This document shows positions 31,111-40,307 of a DNA stretch of 64,000 nucleotides, one piece after another. Within the stretch, counting starts at the first letter, position 1. Each line of letters begins with the position of its first letter. The notes beneath the pieces are model-generated. The model saw only the letters and a program-made list of their open reading frames with translations, made no database searches and was not told the DNA's origin. The stretch lies in assembly GCA_024276935.1 (NCBI GenBank), contig JAJRWH010000013.1, positions 1 to 64,000 on the forward strand. Reading direction: 5' to 3'. Made by a program: the position numbers and the translations under genes. The DNA comes from Deltaproteobacteria bacterium. Its GTDB lineage: Bacteria > Desulfobacterota > Desulfuromonadia > Desulfuromonadales > Geopsychrobacteraceae.

Positions 31111-31888
31111 TTTCGGCTCTTTTCCGTACCCACAACAGGCCCATAAGTCCAAACAGAATCATCGGCAGTGACAACAATTGTCCCATAGTTGCCCCACCCC
31201 ACAAGTAGCCCAGCTGAACATCCGGTTCGCGAACAAATTCCACCAGAAAACGAAAACAACCGTAGCCGAGAAAAAAACTGAAAAAAGGAACACCCGTTCG
31301 GGTTCTGAGGCGGTGAAGCTGCCAGAGAATCAAAAACAGCAGCACCCCCTCAAGCATAAACTCATACAGCTGACTCGGATGACGCGGCAAATCCCCTGCA
31401 TAAGGAAAAACCATCCCCCAGGGCACATCTGTCGTTCGACCCCAGAGTTCTGCATTGATGAAATTACCAATCCGCCCCAGTCCAAGACCTACCGGTGCCG
31501 CAGCAGCAATAACATCGCCCATGGGCAGAATTGGATACTGATATTTGCGGCAGAACAACAGGGAGGCCAGAATCACTCCGAGCAACCCACCATGAAAACT
31601 CATACCGCCTTCCCATACGGCAAAGATTTTTTGCGGATGTTGCCAGAAATAAGGTGCATTATAAAAAACCACATAACCAAGTCGTCCACCCAGAATGACC
31701 CCCAGCACCGCGTAGAAAAGCAGATCAGACAATCTGTCCTTATTTAAATCCAGTCCGCGGCCTCGACTCATCCGTGAAATCCAGAATGATGCAAACAGGA
31801 ATCCCCCCAGATACATCAATCCATACCAACGGACAGCCAATGGGCCAAGATGAAAGATAACCGGATCAAATTGAGGATAGGTCAGCAT
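31097..31888 (-). CDS. lgt: Prolipoprotein diacylglyceryl transferase
   Basis: VRWYGLMYLGGF; MSFHGGLLGV; GRIGNFINAELWGR; RHPSQLYE. Confidence 0.96.
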   Translation of the reverse strand: MLTYPQFDPVIFHLGPLAVRWYGLMYLGGFLFASFWISRMSRGRGLDLNKDRLSDLLFYAVLGVILGGRLGYVVFYNAPYFWQHPQKIFAVWEGGMSFHGGLLGVILASLLFCRKYQYPILPMGDVIAAAAPVGLGLGRIGNFINAELWGRTTDVPWGMVFPYAGDLPRHPSQLYEFMLEGVLLFLILWQLHRLRTRTGVPFFSFFLGYGCFRFLVEFVREPDVQLGYLWGGATMGQLLSLPMILFGLMGLLWVRKRAENEQD

Positions 31889-31913
31889 AGTTGATTGTTC
31901 CTGAAGTGATTCA

Positions 31914-32882
31914 TCATCGAAAAAGATGATCAGAAAGTTGTTGCATGTCCTGCGGAAGAGGCAAATCGAAGGTCAATCGTTCTCCGCTGACAGGATGCGT
32001 AAACTCAAGATAAAACGCATGCAGCATCGGTCGGGAAACTGTCAGGCCGGCCCAGTTGACCGGGCCACCATAGAGTGGATCACCCAATAGTGGCGAACCT
32101 GCTTCTGACAGATGTGCCCGGATCTGGTGGGAGCGCCCCGTCAGGAGATTAACTTCGAGAAGAGCTGCGTCCTCCGCAGACTCCCTGGTTTGATAGCGGG
32201 TCACTGCCTTTTTTCCTCCACGTTCAACTGAAACAGTCCGGTTATACTTTCGTGAACGGGCCAATAACGAACAGATTTCAGCACTTGGTGGGTCTGGAGC
32301 ATTTTGCACCAACGCAAGATAACGCTTCTCGACCTGATGCTCCAGAAAAATCTTGCTCAATCCGGAGTGTGCCTTTTGGTGAATGGAAAAAACCATCACC
32401 CCCGAAGTCCCGCGATCCAGCCTTTGCACCATTCCGAGTTCAGGCTTTTTTCGCCCGGGTACCTGTCCCAACAACCACAATAAGGCTTCATAGACTGTCC
32501 CCTTGTAGCGTGAAGGTGTGGGTTGTGTATCGATACCCGCTGGCTTGTTAAGGACCAGCAGGTATTTATCACGAAACAGAATATCTTTGTCAGACAGACG
32601 AAAAGGTTCCAGAGAATAGCCATCAGTATGCAACTCTGCACGAGAACCGGCCTTAACAGTCAAGGAACAGGTTCGCGCCCTGCGCCCGTCAAGATGCACA
32701 CCACCAATATCGACAATCTTGCGAGCTTCGGTCCGTGAAAGGTCCTGAATCTGTGAGGACAGCCACTGGTCAAGCCTCATCCCGCTCGCCGAAGAATCAA
32801 CCCGCAACCGAAAAAGCTGCTTCTGGCCCCGTTGGTAAGAAATCTGTTTCATATCAAGTCCAGAATATTCCAATTGCTTCAT
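31914..32882 (-). CDS. RluA-family 23S rRNA pseudouridine synthase
   Basis: S4-like N-terminus; VQRLDRGTSGVMVF; LLTGRSHQIRAHLSEAGSPLLGDPLYGG. Confidence 0.92.
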   Translation of the reverse strand: MKQLEYSGLDMKQISYQRGQKQLFRLRVDSSASGMRLDQWLSSQIQDLSRTEARKIVDIGGVHLDGRRARTCSLTVKAGSRAELHTDGYSLEPFRLSDKDILFRDKYLLVLNKPAGIDTQPTPSRYKGTVYEALLWLLGQVPGRKKPELGMVQRLDRGTSGVMVFSIHQKAHSGLSKIFLEHQVEKRYLALVQNAPDPPSAEICSLLARSRKYNRTVSVERGGKKAVTRYQTRESAEDAALLEVNLLTGRSHQIRAHLSEAGSPLLGDPLYGGPVNWAGLTVSRPMLHAFYLEFTHPVSGERLTFDLPLPQDMQQLSDHLFR

Positions 32883-32903
32883 TTAAAATATTTAATTTTT
32901 CTC

Positions 32904-32931
32904 TTGACATCAAACTGAAGGATGGTAATAT
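32904..32931 (+). promoter_or_regulatory. Sigma70-type promoter of the 6S RNA gene
   Basis: TTGACA (32904-32909), 16-nt spacer, TAATAT (32926-32931). Confidence 0.75.
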
Positions 32932-32939
32932 CAGTAGCA

Positions 32940-33140
32940 CAAACAGAAAGATCTTTGAAATCTCTGGGGTGTTCGCGGTGACGGCGGCTTCTTGACCAAC
33001 GTTCAGTTAACCCGTCAAATCGTGAGGTTCTGGTGAGCAAGCCTGCTTCTTTGCAGGAAGCCTGAAAGAGCCTTCGATGACTAATTTAGGTGCAAGGTCG
33101 ACCTGGCGCTGTCTTACGGCATCCCGGAGCAGAGTGAGAC
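32940..33140 (+). ncRNA. ssrS: 6S RNA (ends approximate)
   Basis: CTCTGGGGTG (32962-32971) pairs over 10 bp with CATCCCGGAG (33120-33129); 5' ATCTCTGGGGTGTTCGC and central GGTGAGCA...GAAGCCTGAAA resemble E. coli 6S RNA (ATTTCTCTGAGATGTTCGC; GGTGAGCATGCT...GAAGCCTTAAAA); consensus promoter upstream. Confidence 0.85.
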
Positions 33141-33287
33141 AATTGGCAACTGCTGTCAGGCAGTGCCCGCCCTGCTGAATCGCAGGCCGTGTCAGTTGAA
33201 AGCCACCCGCAGCCAGTTTTTTCTCAACAGGTTCCGAGTGATGAGTAGGCCGTCACAACGTTTTTGGCGCCACAGCAGGTGCCAGTT

Positions 33288-33345
33288 GTCTTTGATAAGA
33301 GAAAAGCCCCGGTCATCTGACCGGGGCTTTTCTCTTATCAAAGAC
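33288..33345. terminator. Bidirectional intrinsic terminator (28-bp perfect inverted repeat)
   Basis: GTCTTTGATAAGAGAAAAGCCCCGGTCA / TGACCGGGGCTTTTCTCTTATCAAAGAC with a 2-nt centre; lies between ihfB/HU (minus) and the 6S region (plus). Confidence 0.85.
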
Positions 33346-33356
33346 CTGAACAACAA

Positions 33357-33656
33357 TCAGCTGTCAACGCGTTCCCGCAACTCTTTTCCGGTTTTGAAAA
33401 AAGGCGTTTTGCGGTTGGGAATACTGACAAGCTCACCGCTTTTAGGATTTCGGGCCTCACGAGCTCCACGCTCTCGCACGGAGAAAGATCCAAAACCACG
33501 AATCTCAACCCGATCTCCTTGCGACAAAGCATTACCGATTCCATTAAAAATCAGATTGACCACGCTTTCAGCATCACGTTTGTTGAGATATTCATGTTCT
33601 ATTGACAATTTTTCAATTAATTCGCTCTTGGTCATCTTACCCTCCAGCATCTGCAA
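33357..33656 (-). CDS. ihfB: HU/IHF family DNA-binding protein (integration host factor beta-like)
   Basis: MTKSELIEKLS...VEIRGFGSFSVRERGAREARNPKSGE. Confidence 0.9.
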   Translation of the reverse strand: MQMLEGKMTKSELIEKLSIEHEYLNKRDAESVVNLIFNGIGNALSQGDRVEIRGFGSFSVRERGAREARNPKSGELVSIPNRKTPFFKTGKELRERVDS

Positions 33657-33671
33657 GCGATCTCTAAATAT

Positions 33672-34559
33672 TTACATGCCCGTCCACAAATATTGTGGAC
33701 CCACCTTCCAACGCTGACGGGCATCAAAGGCAATACTTCCCAGGGTACTGTTCAATATTCTTTCGAGTAAATCAGGTTTCTCCGCCTCTGGATATATCAA
33801 GTCGGGATCATCACCCAAACCAACCAGACGCGAAGTATAATCAACCGCATCTCTAAAGCCACCGAGTTCATCAACCAGGCCTGCTGCCAACGCCTGACGA
33901 CCACTGAAAATACGTCCATCAGCAATTTTCATGACCTTCTCGGCGGGCATTTCACGACCAAGACTCACCGCCTCGACAAATTGTGAGTGAACATCGTCGA
34001 TCAAAGACTGCATCAGCTTTCTCTCAGCGTCACTGAAGGGTCGCGTCGGAGAACCAATATCCTTGAAACGGCCTGATTTAACAACCACAGAAGAAACGCC
34101 TACTTTTTTCATCAATCCCTCATAGTTCGGGAATGACATAATGACACCGATGCTCCCGGTTATCGTCCCCGGGTTGGCAAATAACCGTTTGGCCGGTGCC
34201 GCAATATAATAGCCACCAGAAGCCGTTACCGATCCCATCGAAACAATGACCGGTTTCTTTTTCTGGAGCTTGATTACCTCGGAATAAATCTCCTGTGAAG
34301 GGCCGACAGCCCCCCCCGGTGAATCAATTCGCAAGATAACAGCCTTGACTGAATTGTTGTCACGAAAGTCGATGATATCGTCAATCAGAGTATCCGATGC
34401 CATGATCGGGCCATAGATTTCGATGACACCTATTTTCTCGCCCACCGAGACCAACCCGGAGCGGGAACCTGACCGACCAAGGAAAACGGCAATCAACAAA
34501 AACACCAGAAATATCCCGGTGATTGTCAGGGTTGCCAATAATATCGGACGTTTTTTCAT
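33672..34559 (-). CDS. sppA: Signal peptide peptidase SppA
   Basis: AVILRIDSPGGAVGPSQEIYSEV; MGSVTASGGYYIAAPA; FANPGTITGSIGVIM. Start set at MKKRPILL. Confidence 0.93.
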   Translation of the reverse strand: MKKRPILLATLTITGIFLVFLLIAVFLGRSGSRSGLVSVGEKIGVIEIYGPIMASDTLIDDIIDFRDNNSVKAVILRIDSPGGAVGPSQEIYSEVIKLQKKKPVIVSMGSVTASGGYYIAAPAKRLFANPGTITGSIGVIMSFPNYEGLMKKVGVSSVVVKSGRFKDIGSPTRPFSDAERKLMQSLIDDVHSQFVEAVSLGREMPAEKVMKIADGRIFSGRQALAAGLVDELGGFRDAVDYTSRLVGLGDDPDLIYPEAEKPDLLERILNSTLGSIAFDARQRWKVGPQYLWTGM

Positions 34560-34571
34560 TCGCAACTCCCC

Positions 34572-34606
34572 CAAAAAAAGGGACCCCACCGCGAAGGCAG
34601 GGTCCC
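34572..34606 (-). terminator. Intrinsic terminator downstream of rpsA
   Basis: On the minus strand GGGACCC...GGGTCCC followed by TTTTTTT. Confidence 0.75.
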
Positions 34607-34627
34607 GATACACCTCAATCAGCTGTT

Positions 34628-36349
34628 TCAGGCATCCTGATCGTCGTCACGACCCTTGACACCCTGCAACAGGTCACCAAGGTTAGATGTTGCACTCTTT
34701 TGTGCACCAAGGAACTCGTTAACCTGTGCTTTTTCTTTTTGAACATCGATATTTTTGATCGACAGGGCAATCTTGCGATCAACAGTATCAACATGAAGAA
34801 CAGCGGCCTCAAGGACATCACCAATCTTGGCAAAATCCTTGGGATCCTCGATCTTTTCCTTGCTCAGTTCGGAAACGTGAATCAGACCCTCGATTCCCTC
34901 TTCCAGTTCAAGGAAAACACCGAAATCAGTGACAGAAGTCACGGCACCCTTGATGATCGTTCCAGAAGCATAACGGGCCGGAACGGTCTCCCAGGGATCA
35001 CTGTTGAGTTGCTTGAGACCAAGCGAGAAACGCTCGTTCTCACGGTCGATATTCAGAACCACTGCCTTGACAACATCGCCCTTCTTGAAAGCTTCAGAAG
35101 GATGTTTGATGCGTTTGGTCCAGGACAGGTCAGAAATATGAACCAGTCCGTCGATTCCTTCATCAACCCCGACAAAGATACCGAAGTCAGTGATGTTCTT
35201 GACCTGGCCCTCGATGATGGTCCCGATCGGGAACTTCTCACCGATGACTTCCCATGGGTTTGGCTCGACCTGCTTGAGGCCCAGAGAAATCCGACGGTTC
35301 TCAGTGTCCAGAGCCAGAACAACCGACTCAACATCGTCACCGATATTCAGAATTTTATTCGGATGCTTGATCCGCTTGGTCCAACTCATTTCCGAAACAT
35401 GAATCAGGCCTTCAACACCCTCTTCAAGCTCGATAAATGCACCGTAATCGGTCAGGCTGACAACCTTGCCAGTAACCTTGGTCTCAACCGGATATTTGGA
35501 TTGAACATCAAGCCAGGGATCATTTGCTGTCTGCTTGAGTCCCAAAGACACCCGCTCTTTTTCACGGTCAAACTTGAGGACTTTAACATTGATTTTATCA
35601 CCAACCGAAATGATGTCGGAAGGATGCTTGACGCGTCCCCAGGACATATCGGTGATGTGCAACAGACCATCGATACCGCCGAGGTCGATAAATGCACCAT
35701 AGTCGGTGAGATTCTTGACGATACCTTCAACAATCTGGTCTTCGGCCAGAGTTTCGAGAGTACCGCTACGCAAGCTCTCACGTTCTTTTTCAAGCAGAAC
35801 ACGACGTGAAAGAACGATGTTTCCCCGACGCTTGTTCAGCTTGATAATCTTGAATTCAAAGGTCTCACCAATAACCTTGTCAAGATTACGGACCGGGCGA
35901 AGGTCAACCTGAGAACCCGGCAGGAAAGCATTGACGCCGATATCGACCGACAGGCCACCCTTGATCCGGTTGACAATCCGGCCTTCGACAACTGCATCCT
36001 CTTCAAGAGAGTTCCAGATCTTCTGTCGATCAGCTTTTTCCTTCGACAGATTGATCATGCCGCTGTCACTTTCACCACCACCGAACAGGACATCATAGAC
36101 ATCACCAACATTGACATTGATTTCGCCATTTTCATCGGCAAACTCACGCAGTGGGATGACACCTTCTGACTTGTACCCGACATCGACAACAACAGAATCA
36201 GGATTAACCTGAACCACTGTTCCTTCTACGACATCGTTGCGCTTGAGCTCAAGACCACCCTGCTCATACTCATTGAGCAGTGCCTCAAAACTCTCTTCTT
36301 CGGACTCTACGTCCATTTCTTCGTCCAGCATTTCTTTTTCTTCAACCAT
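34628..36349 (-). CDS. rpsA: 30S ribosomal protein S1
   Basis: Tandem S1 domains (e.g. GLVHISDLSWTKRIKHPSEAFKKGD; ISLGLKQ repeats). Confidence 0.96.
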   Translation of the reverse strand: MVEEKEMLDEEMDVESEEESFEALLNEYEQGGLELKRNDVVEGTVVQVNPDSVVVDVGYKSEGVIPLREFADENGEINVNVGDVYDVLFGGGESDSGMINLSKEKADRQKIWNSLEEDAVVEGRIVNRIKGGLSVDIGVNAFLPGSQVDLRPVRNLDKVIGETFEFKIIKLNKRRGNIVLSRRVLLEKERESLRSGTLETLAEDQIVEGIVKNLTDYGAFIDLGGIDGLLHITDMSWGRVKHPSDIISVGDKINVKVLKFDREKERVSLGLKQTANDPWLDVQSKYPVETKVTGKVVSLTDYGAFIELEEGVEGLIHVSEMSWTKRIKHPNKILNIGDDVESVVLALDTENRRISLGLKQVEPNPWEVIGEKFPIGTIIEGQVKNITDFGIFVGVDEGIDGLVHISDLSWTKRIKHPSEAFKKGDVVKAVVLNIDRENERFSLGLKQLNSDPWETVPARYASGTIIKGAVTSVTDFGVFLELEEGIEGLIHVSELSKEKIEDPKDFAKIGDVLEAAVLHVDTVDRKIALSIKNIDVQKEKAQVNEFLGAQKSATSNLGDLLQGVKGRDDDQDA

Positions 36350-36512
36350 TGGGATAAAACCCCCTTACGTATTTCCCGACGCCTCGCGACGGCGAGCTCT
36401 GGCGAGACGCGCACAGTATCACAGCCCAAAAGAAAAAACAAAGCAATATTTTACAGCAGGTTAGTCACTTCGGTTGCCAAAATGACAAATGGGATTTGCC
36501 GTTCAGTGCGAG

Positions 36513-37343
36513 CTAAAAACAGCCTACTTTTGTCACAATTTCATCGATCAGAAACTGCGGAGTCGAGGCTCCGGCAGTCACCCCGACCCGTGTGACTCCC
36601 TGAAACCAGGCCGCAGAGATCTCATCAGCCGTCTCAACATGGTAGGTTGCTGTCCCCTGTTCACGACAAAGATCTGCCAGGCGCGTCGTATTGGCGCTGT
36701 TATAGCCACCAACCACCAGCATCAGATCAACCTTGTTTGCAATACTCACCGCTTCTTCCTGGCGCACCGAAGTGGCATCACAAATCGTGTTGTAAATTTT
36801 CAGTTTGTGACTTTTTTCAAGGCAAACACCAACTATCGCCCGAAAGTTTTCCATCGACTGCGTGGTCTGGGCAATAATGCCAATCATGCGACTTTTCGGT
36901 AATGCCCGTGCTTCTTCGGGACTGGCAACGACAACAACAGGCCCGCTGGCATAGGAGACAATCCCCTGAACCTCAGGATGGTGCGCTTCACCAACCAGAA
37001 CCAGCTGATAACCTTCACGGCTCAATTCGGCAGCAAATTCCTGTGCCCTGGTCACAAACGGACAGGTCGCATCAACAATCTTTTTGCCACAGTTATTAAG
37101 AGCCGCGAGCTCTTCAGCGGTAACCCCATGCGAACGCACCACAATGGCCTCACCATCGGCGTCCTCAACCTGCTGACAAACACGGATACCACGCTCTTCA
37201 AGTTTTTTGACCATCTGCGGCGAATGGATCAAAGGACCAAGAGATTGAAGTGATTGATGTTCGTCCGCAGCATCAAAAGCCATCTGGGTAGCACGTTTGA
37301 CACCGAAACAGAATCCGGCGCTTTTTGCGAGCAGAATTTCCAT
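36513..37343 (-). CDS. ispH: 4-hydroxy-3-methylbut-2-enyl diphosphate reductase
   Basis: MEILLAKSAGFCFGVKRA; VDATCPFVTRAQ; VVGGYNSANTTRLADLC; GVTAGASTP. Confidence 0.96.
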   Translation of the reverse strand: MEILLAKSAGFCFGVKRATQMAFDAADEHQSLQSLGPLIHSPQMVKKLEERGIRVCQQVEDADGEAIVVRSHGVTAEELAALNNCGKKIVDATCPFVTRAQEFAAELSREGYQLVLVGEAHHPEVQGIVSYASGPVVVVASPEEARALPKSRMIGIIAQTTQSMENFRAIVGVCLEKSHKLKIYNTICDATSVRQEEAVSIANKVDLMLVVGGYNSANTTRLADLCREQGTATYHVETADEISAAWFQGVTRVGVTAGASTPQFLIDEIVTKVGCF

Positions 37344-37374
37344 TGTACCTAAAAGCTCCTTTATCCTCTGCCCC

Positions 37375-38055
37375 TCACTCACCGGCCAGTTTAGCGCGGA
37401 CCACCTTGAGCATCAAATCCTTAACCTCATCAATCTGCAACGAGGTTGAATCGATATCTATGGCATCCGCTGCGCGCCGCAAGGGCGCATGTTCACGGTT
37501 GCTGTCGGCCTCATCACGAGCCCGTACCTCGGCTATTGTCTGTTGCAGGTCAACGTCAACGCCTTTGGCACGTAATTCTTCGAAACGACGACGACCACGT
37601 TCTTCAACCGAAGCCGACAGAAAGAATTTAACCTCGGCCTGCGGAAAAACCACCGTACCTATGTCACGGCCTTCAAGAACGACCCCGCCCTTTTCTCCTA
37701 ATTGTTGCTGCATTCGAACCAGTTCTTCCCGAACGGTCGAACAGGCCGCGACCTGTGAAGTCAGCAAGCTGACTTCGGGAGCACGGATAGCCATTGAAAC
37801 ATCTTCCCCATTGACAAAGACCCCTTCTTCACTTCCACTAGGTCGAAATTCGAGTTTCATCTGCTGGCAAAGCTGGCGCAAGGCAACGGCATCATCCAGG
37901 GGGATCTGCTGACGAGTTGCAAGCAGAGCCACCGAACGATACATGGCCCCGGTATCGATATGGGTATAACCCAGGGAGGTCGCAAGGGCTTTGCTCAATG
38001 TACTTTTCCCCGCGCCGGAAGGACCGTCAATGGCGATAATAAGTGATTTTGACAA
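37375..38055 (-). CDS. cmk: Cytidylate kinase
   Basis: IAIDGPSGAGKSTLSKALA; YTHIDTGAMYRSVAL; VVLEGRDIGTVVFP. Confidence 0.96.
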   Translation of the reverse strand: MSKSLIIAIDGPSGAGKSTLSKALATSLGYTHIDTGAMYRSVALLATRQQIPLDDAVALRQLCQQMKLEFRPSGSEEGVFVNGEDVSMAIRAPEVSLLTSQVAACSTVREELVRMQQQLGEKGGVVLEGRDIGTVVFPQAEVKFFLSASVEERGRRRFEELRAKGVDVDLQQTIAEVRARDEADSNREHAPLRRAADAIDIDSTSLQIDEVKDLMLKVVRAKLAGE

Positions 38056-38090
38056 GAAAATATCCTTAATAGGTTGGAGTAAAAACTGCT

Positions 38091-39410
38091 TCAGTGACCA
38101 AGCTGCTCAAGCAACTCCCAGAACCCGGGGAAAGAGGTCTCTGTGCAGGCGGTATCTTCAATCGTGACATCGTTTTCTGCCGCCAGGCTGGCAATCGCCA
38201 TGCTCATGGCAATACGATGATCACCGAAAGAGTTGACGCGTCCGCCCTGCAAGTGACCCGTCCCGGTAATGCGAATGCCATCATCAAGGGCCTCAACCTG
38301 GCCACCAATCTTCCCGAGAGTTTCACAAACAGCAGCTATCCGGTCTGTTTCCTTGACCCGCAATTCTCTGGCATCACGGATCAGGGTTTCTCCTTCGGCA
38401 AAAACGGCCGCGACACACACCACAGGAAATTCGTCAATTGCTCGAGGGACAAGCTCCCCACCAATTTTGATGCCACGCAGCAGACTGTGACGAACCAGCA
38501 GATCCGCAACAGGCTCACCCGACAACTCACGTTGGTTCAACAGATCGATATGTCCCCCCATCTGCCGCAAAATATCAATAATTCCACTCCGGGTCGGGTT
38601 GACCCCCACATTTTTCAACAACAGTTCTGAACCAGGGGTAATCAACGCTGCCACCAGAAAAAAGGCCGCCGAAGAAATATCACCCGGGACTTCAACCTCT
38701 CTGCCCTGCAAGTTGACCGGTCCCGTTACCTGGGCACCGCCCGGCAACTGCTGAACAGCGACCCCGAAATAACGCAACATCCGCTCACTGTGATCACGCG
38801 ACAGGTGGGGCTCGAAAATCCGGGTCTCACCTTCGACCTGCATTCCCGCCAGCAGAACCGCCGATTTGACCTGGGCGCTGGCAACCGGCGAGTGATATTC
38901 ACCGGCTCGCAATTGACCTCCCTGGATAGCCAAAGGAGCCTTGGTATTCTGTTGCCGGCCGGAAATATTTGCCCCCATGCTCGTCAAGGGCTTGATGATA
39001 CGGGCCATCGGACGACGGCGCAGATATTTGTCGCCACTGAGAACAGAAAAAAAAGGTTGGGCTGCGAGAATTCCACTCATCAACCGCATGGTGGTTCCCG
39101 AATTACCACAATCGACGACATCTTCCGGTTCCTGTAAACCATGAAGGCCACGGCCATGTATCAATAACTCATGCCCCTTGTCCTCGACGCGAACTCCCAT
39201 CTGTTGAAAAGCCGCCAGTGTTGCCAGGCAGTCCTCTCCCCGCAGGAGACCACGAACCCGACTGGTCCCTTCGGCAAGAGAAGAAAACATAATCGCCCGG
39301 TGGGATATGGATTTATCGCCAGGCACAAGTATTTCGCCTTTTAGCCCCTGGCTCGGTTTCAGTGTTCTGGTTTCTGACTGATGCATTGTCTTAAATTGTC
39401 TTTCTGTCAA
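38091..39410 (-). CDS. aroA: 3-phosphoshikimate 1-carboxyvinyltransferase
   Basis: VPGDKSISHRAIMFSSLAEG; DCGNSGTTMRLMSGIL; RELRVKETDRIAA. Confidence 0.96.
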   Translation of the reverse strand: MTERQFKTMHQSETRTLKPSQGLKGEILVPGDKSISHRAIMFSSLAEGTSRVRGLLRGEDCLATLAAFQQMGVRVEDKGHELLIHGRGLHGLQEPEDVVDCGNSGTTMRLMSGILAAQPFFSVLSGDKYLRRRPMARIIKPLTSMGANISGRQQNTKAPLAIQGGQLRAGEYHSPVASAQVKSAVLLAGMQVEGETRIFEPHLSRDHSERMLRYFGVAVQQLPGGAQVTGPVNLQGREVEVPGDISSAAFFLVAALITPGSELLLKNVGVNPTRSGIIDILRQMGGHIDLLNQRELSGEPVADLLVRHSLLRGIKIGGELVPRAIDEFPVVCVAAVFAEGETLIRDARELRVKETDRIAAVCETLGKIGGQVEALDDGIRITGTGHLQGGRVNSFGDHRIAMSMAIASLAAENDVTIEDTACTETSFPGFWELLEQLGH

Positions 39411-39440
39411 TTATTCAAGCGCTTTTCCCTGACCGTCAGG

Positions 39441-40307
39441 TTACAAAATTGCGTCACGCAGTTCTTTGGAACGATGGAAGAATTCAAAAAGTCGTTCCAT
39501 ATCACCATTGCGAACATCTTCTTTCAATTCGGAAAAAAAGGATTCGAACTGCTCCATCATTTCAAGCAATGCTTCCCGATTGGTCAGGGCAATATCGCGC
39601 CACATCATCGGATCTGACGAAGCAATTCTGGTAAAATCACGAAATCCCCCCGCTGAATACTCCAGAATATTTTCTTCATAATGATCATATGACCCGACCG
39701 CATTCACCAGAGAATAAGCCACCATGTGAGGCAAATGGCTGATCGCCGCCAGTATTCGGTCATGTTTTTCAACCGACATACAAACGACCTCACTTCCTGC
39801 GGCCTGCCACATGGCCGTAACCTGCGCCAGGGCTTGCACGTCGGTGGTACTCTCTGGCGTCAGGATGCAGCGTTTCCCCTGATAAAGACTGGAAAATGCC
39901 GCCTCGGCACCACTCTTTTCGGTTCCGGCAATCGGATGGCCCGCAACAAAATGGACCCCTTCAGGAACCAGCGGACTGATCGTTCGTACCAGTTCTCCTT
40001 TGACACTGCCCCCGTCAGTCACTATTGCGCCCGGCTTGAGCGCAGGAGCAATCCGGGCAACAAGATCAGCAAGAGTCAAAACCGGAGTCGCCAGAAAAAC
40101 CAGATCCGAGTCAGCGACCGCCTTTTGGGGATCACGTTCATAAGAATCGATGATTCCCAGAGCCAGAGCCTTTTCGAGATTGGGTTTGCCGCGGCCACAA
40201 CCAACAACCTCGCCGACAAAACCGGCCTCTTTGAGAGCCAGAGCCAGAGAGCCTCCAATCAATCCGACACCAATAACCGTCATCCGTCTGATGGGAAAAG
40301 AGCTCAT
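39441..40307 (-). CDS. tyrA: Prephenate dehydrogenase
   Basis: MTVIGVGLIGGSLALALKEAG; GGSVKG; GHPIAGTEKSG. Start at MSSFPIRRM, ATGA overlap with pheA. Confidence 0.93.
   Translation of the reverse strand: MSSFPIRRMTVIGVGLIGGSLALALKEAGFVGEVVGCGRGKPNLEKALALGIIDSYERDPQKAVADSDLVFLATPVLTLADLVARIAPALKPGAIVTDGGSVKGELVRTISPLVPEGVHFVAGHPIAGTEKSGAEAAFSSLYQGKRCILTPESTTDVQALAQVTAMWQAAGSEVVCMSVEKHDRILAAISHLPHMVAYSLVNAVGSYDHYEENILEYSAGGFRDFTRIASSDPMMWRDIALTNREALLEMMEQFESFFSELKEDVRNGDMERLFEFFHRSKELRDAIL

Noticed and set aside
33288-33345. Palindrome as a transposon end or recombination site
   Set aside because: No transposase, target duplication or second copy in the window; position between convergent units fits a terminator.
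33163-33717. 184-aa plus-strand ORF over the 6S downstream region and ihfB
   Set aside because: Runs antisense through ihfB and across the terminator palindrome; better explained as non-coding.
34523-35809. 428-aa plus-strand ORF antisense to rpsA
   Set aside because: It mirrors the tandem S1 repeats and codon bias of rpsA on the opposite strand; no recognisable domain and no start signal.
34628-36349. Internal repeats in the sequence
   Set aside because: They are the expected tandem S1 domains of ribosomal protein S1.
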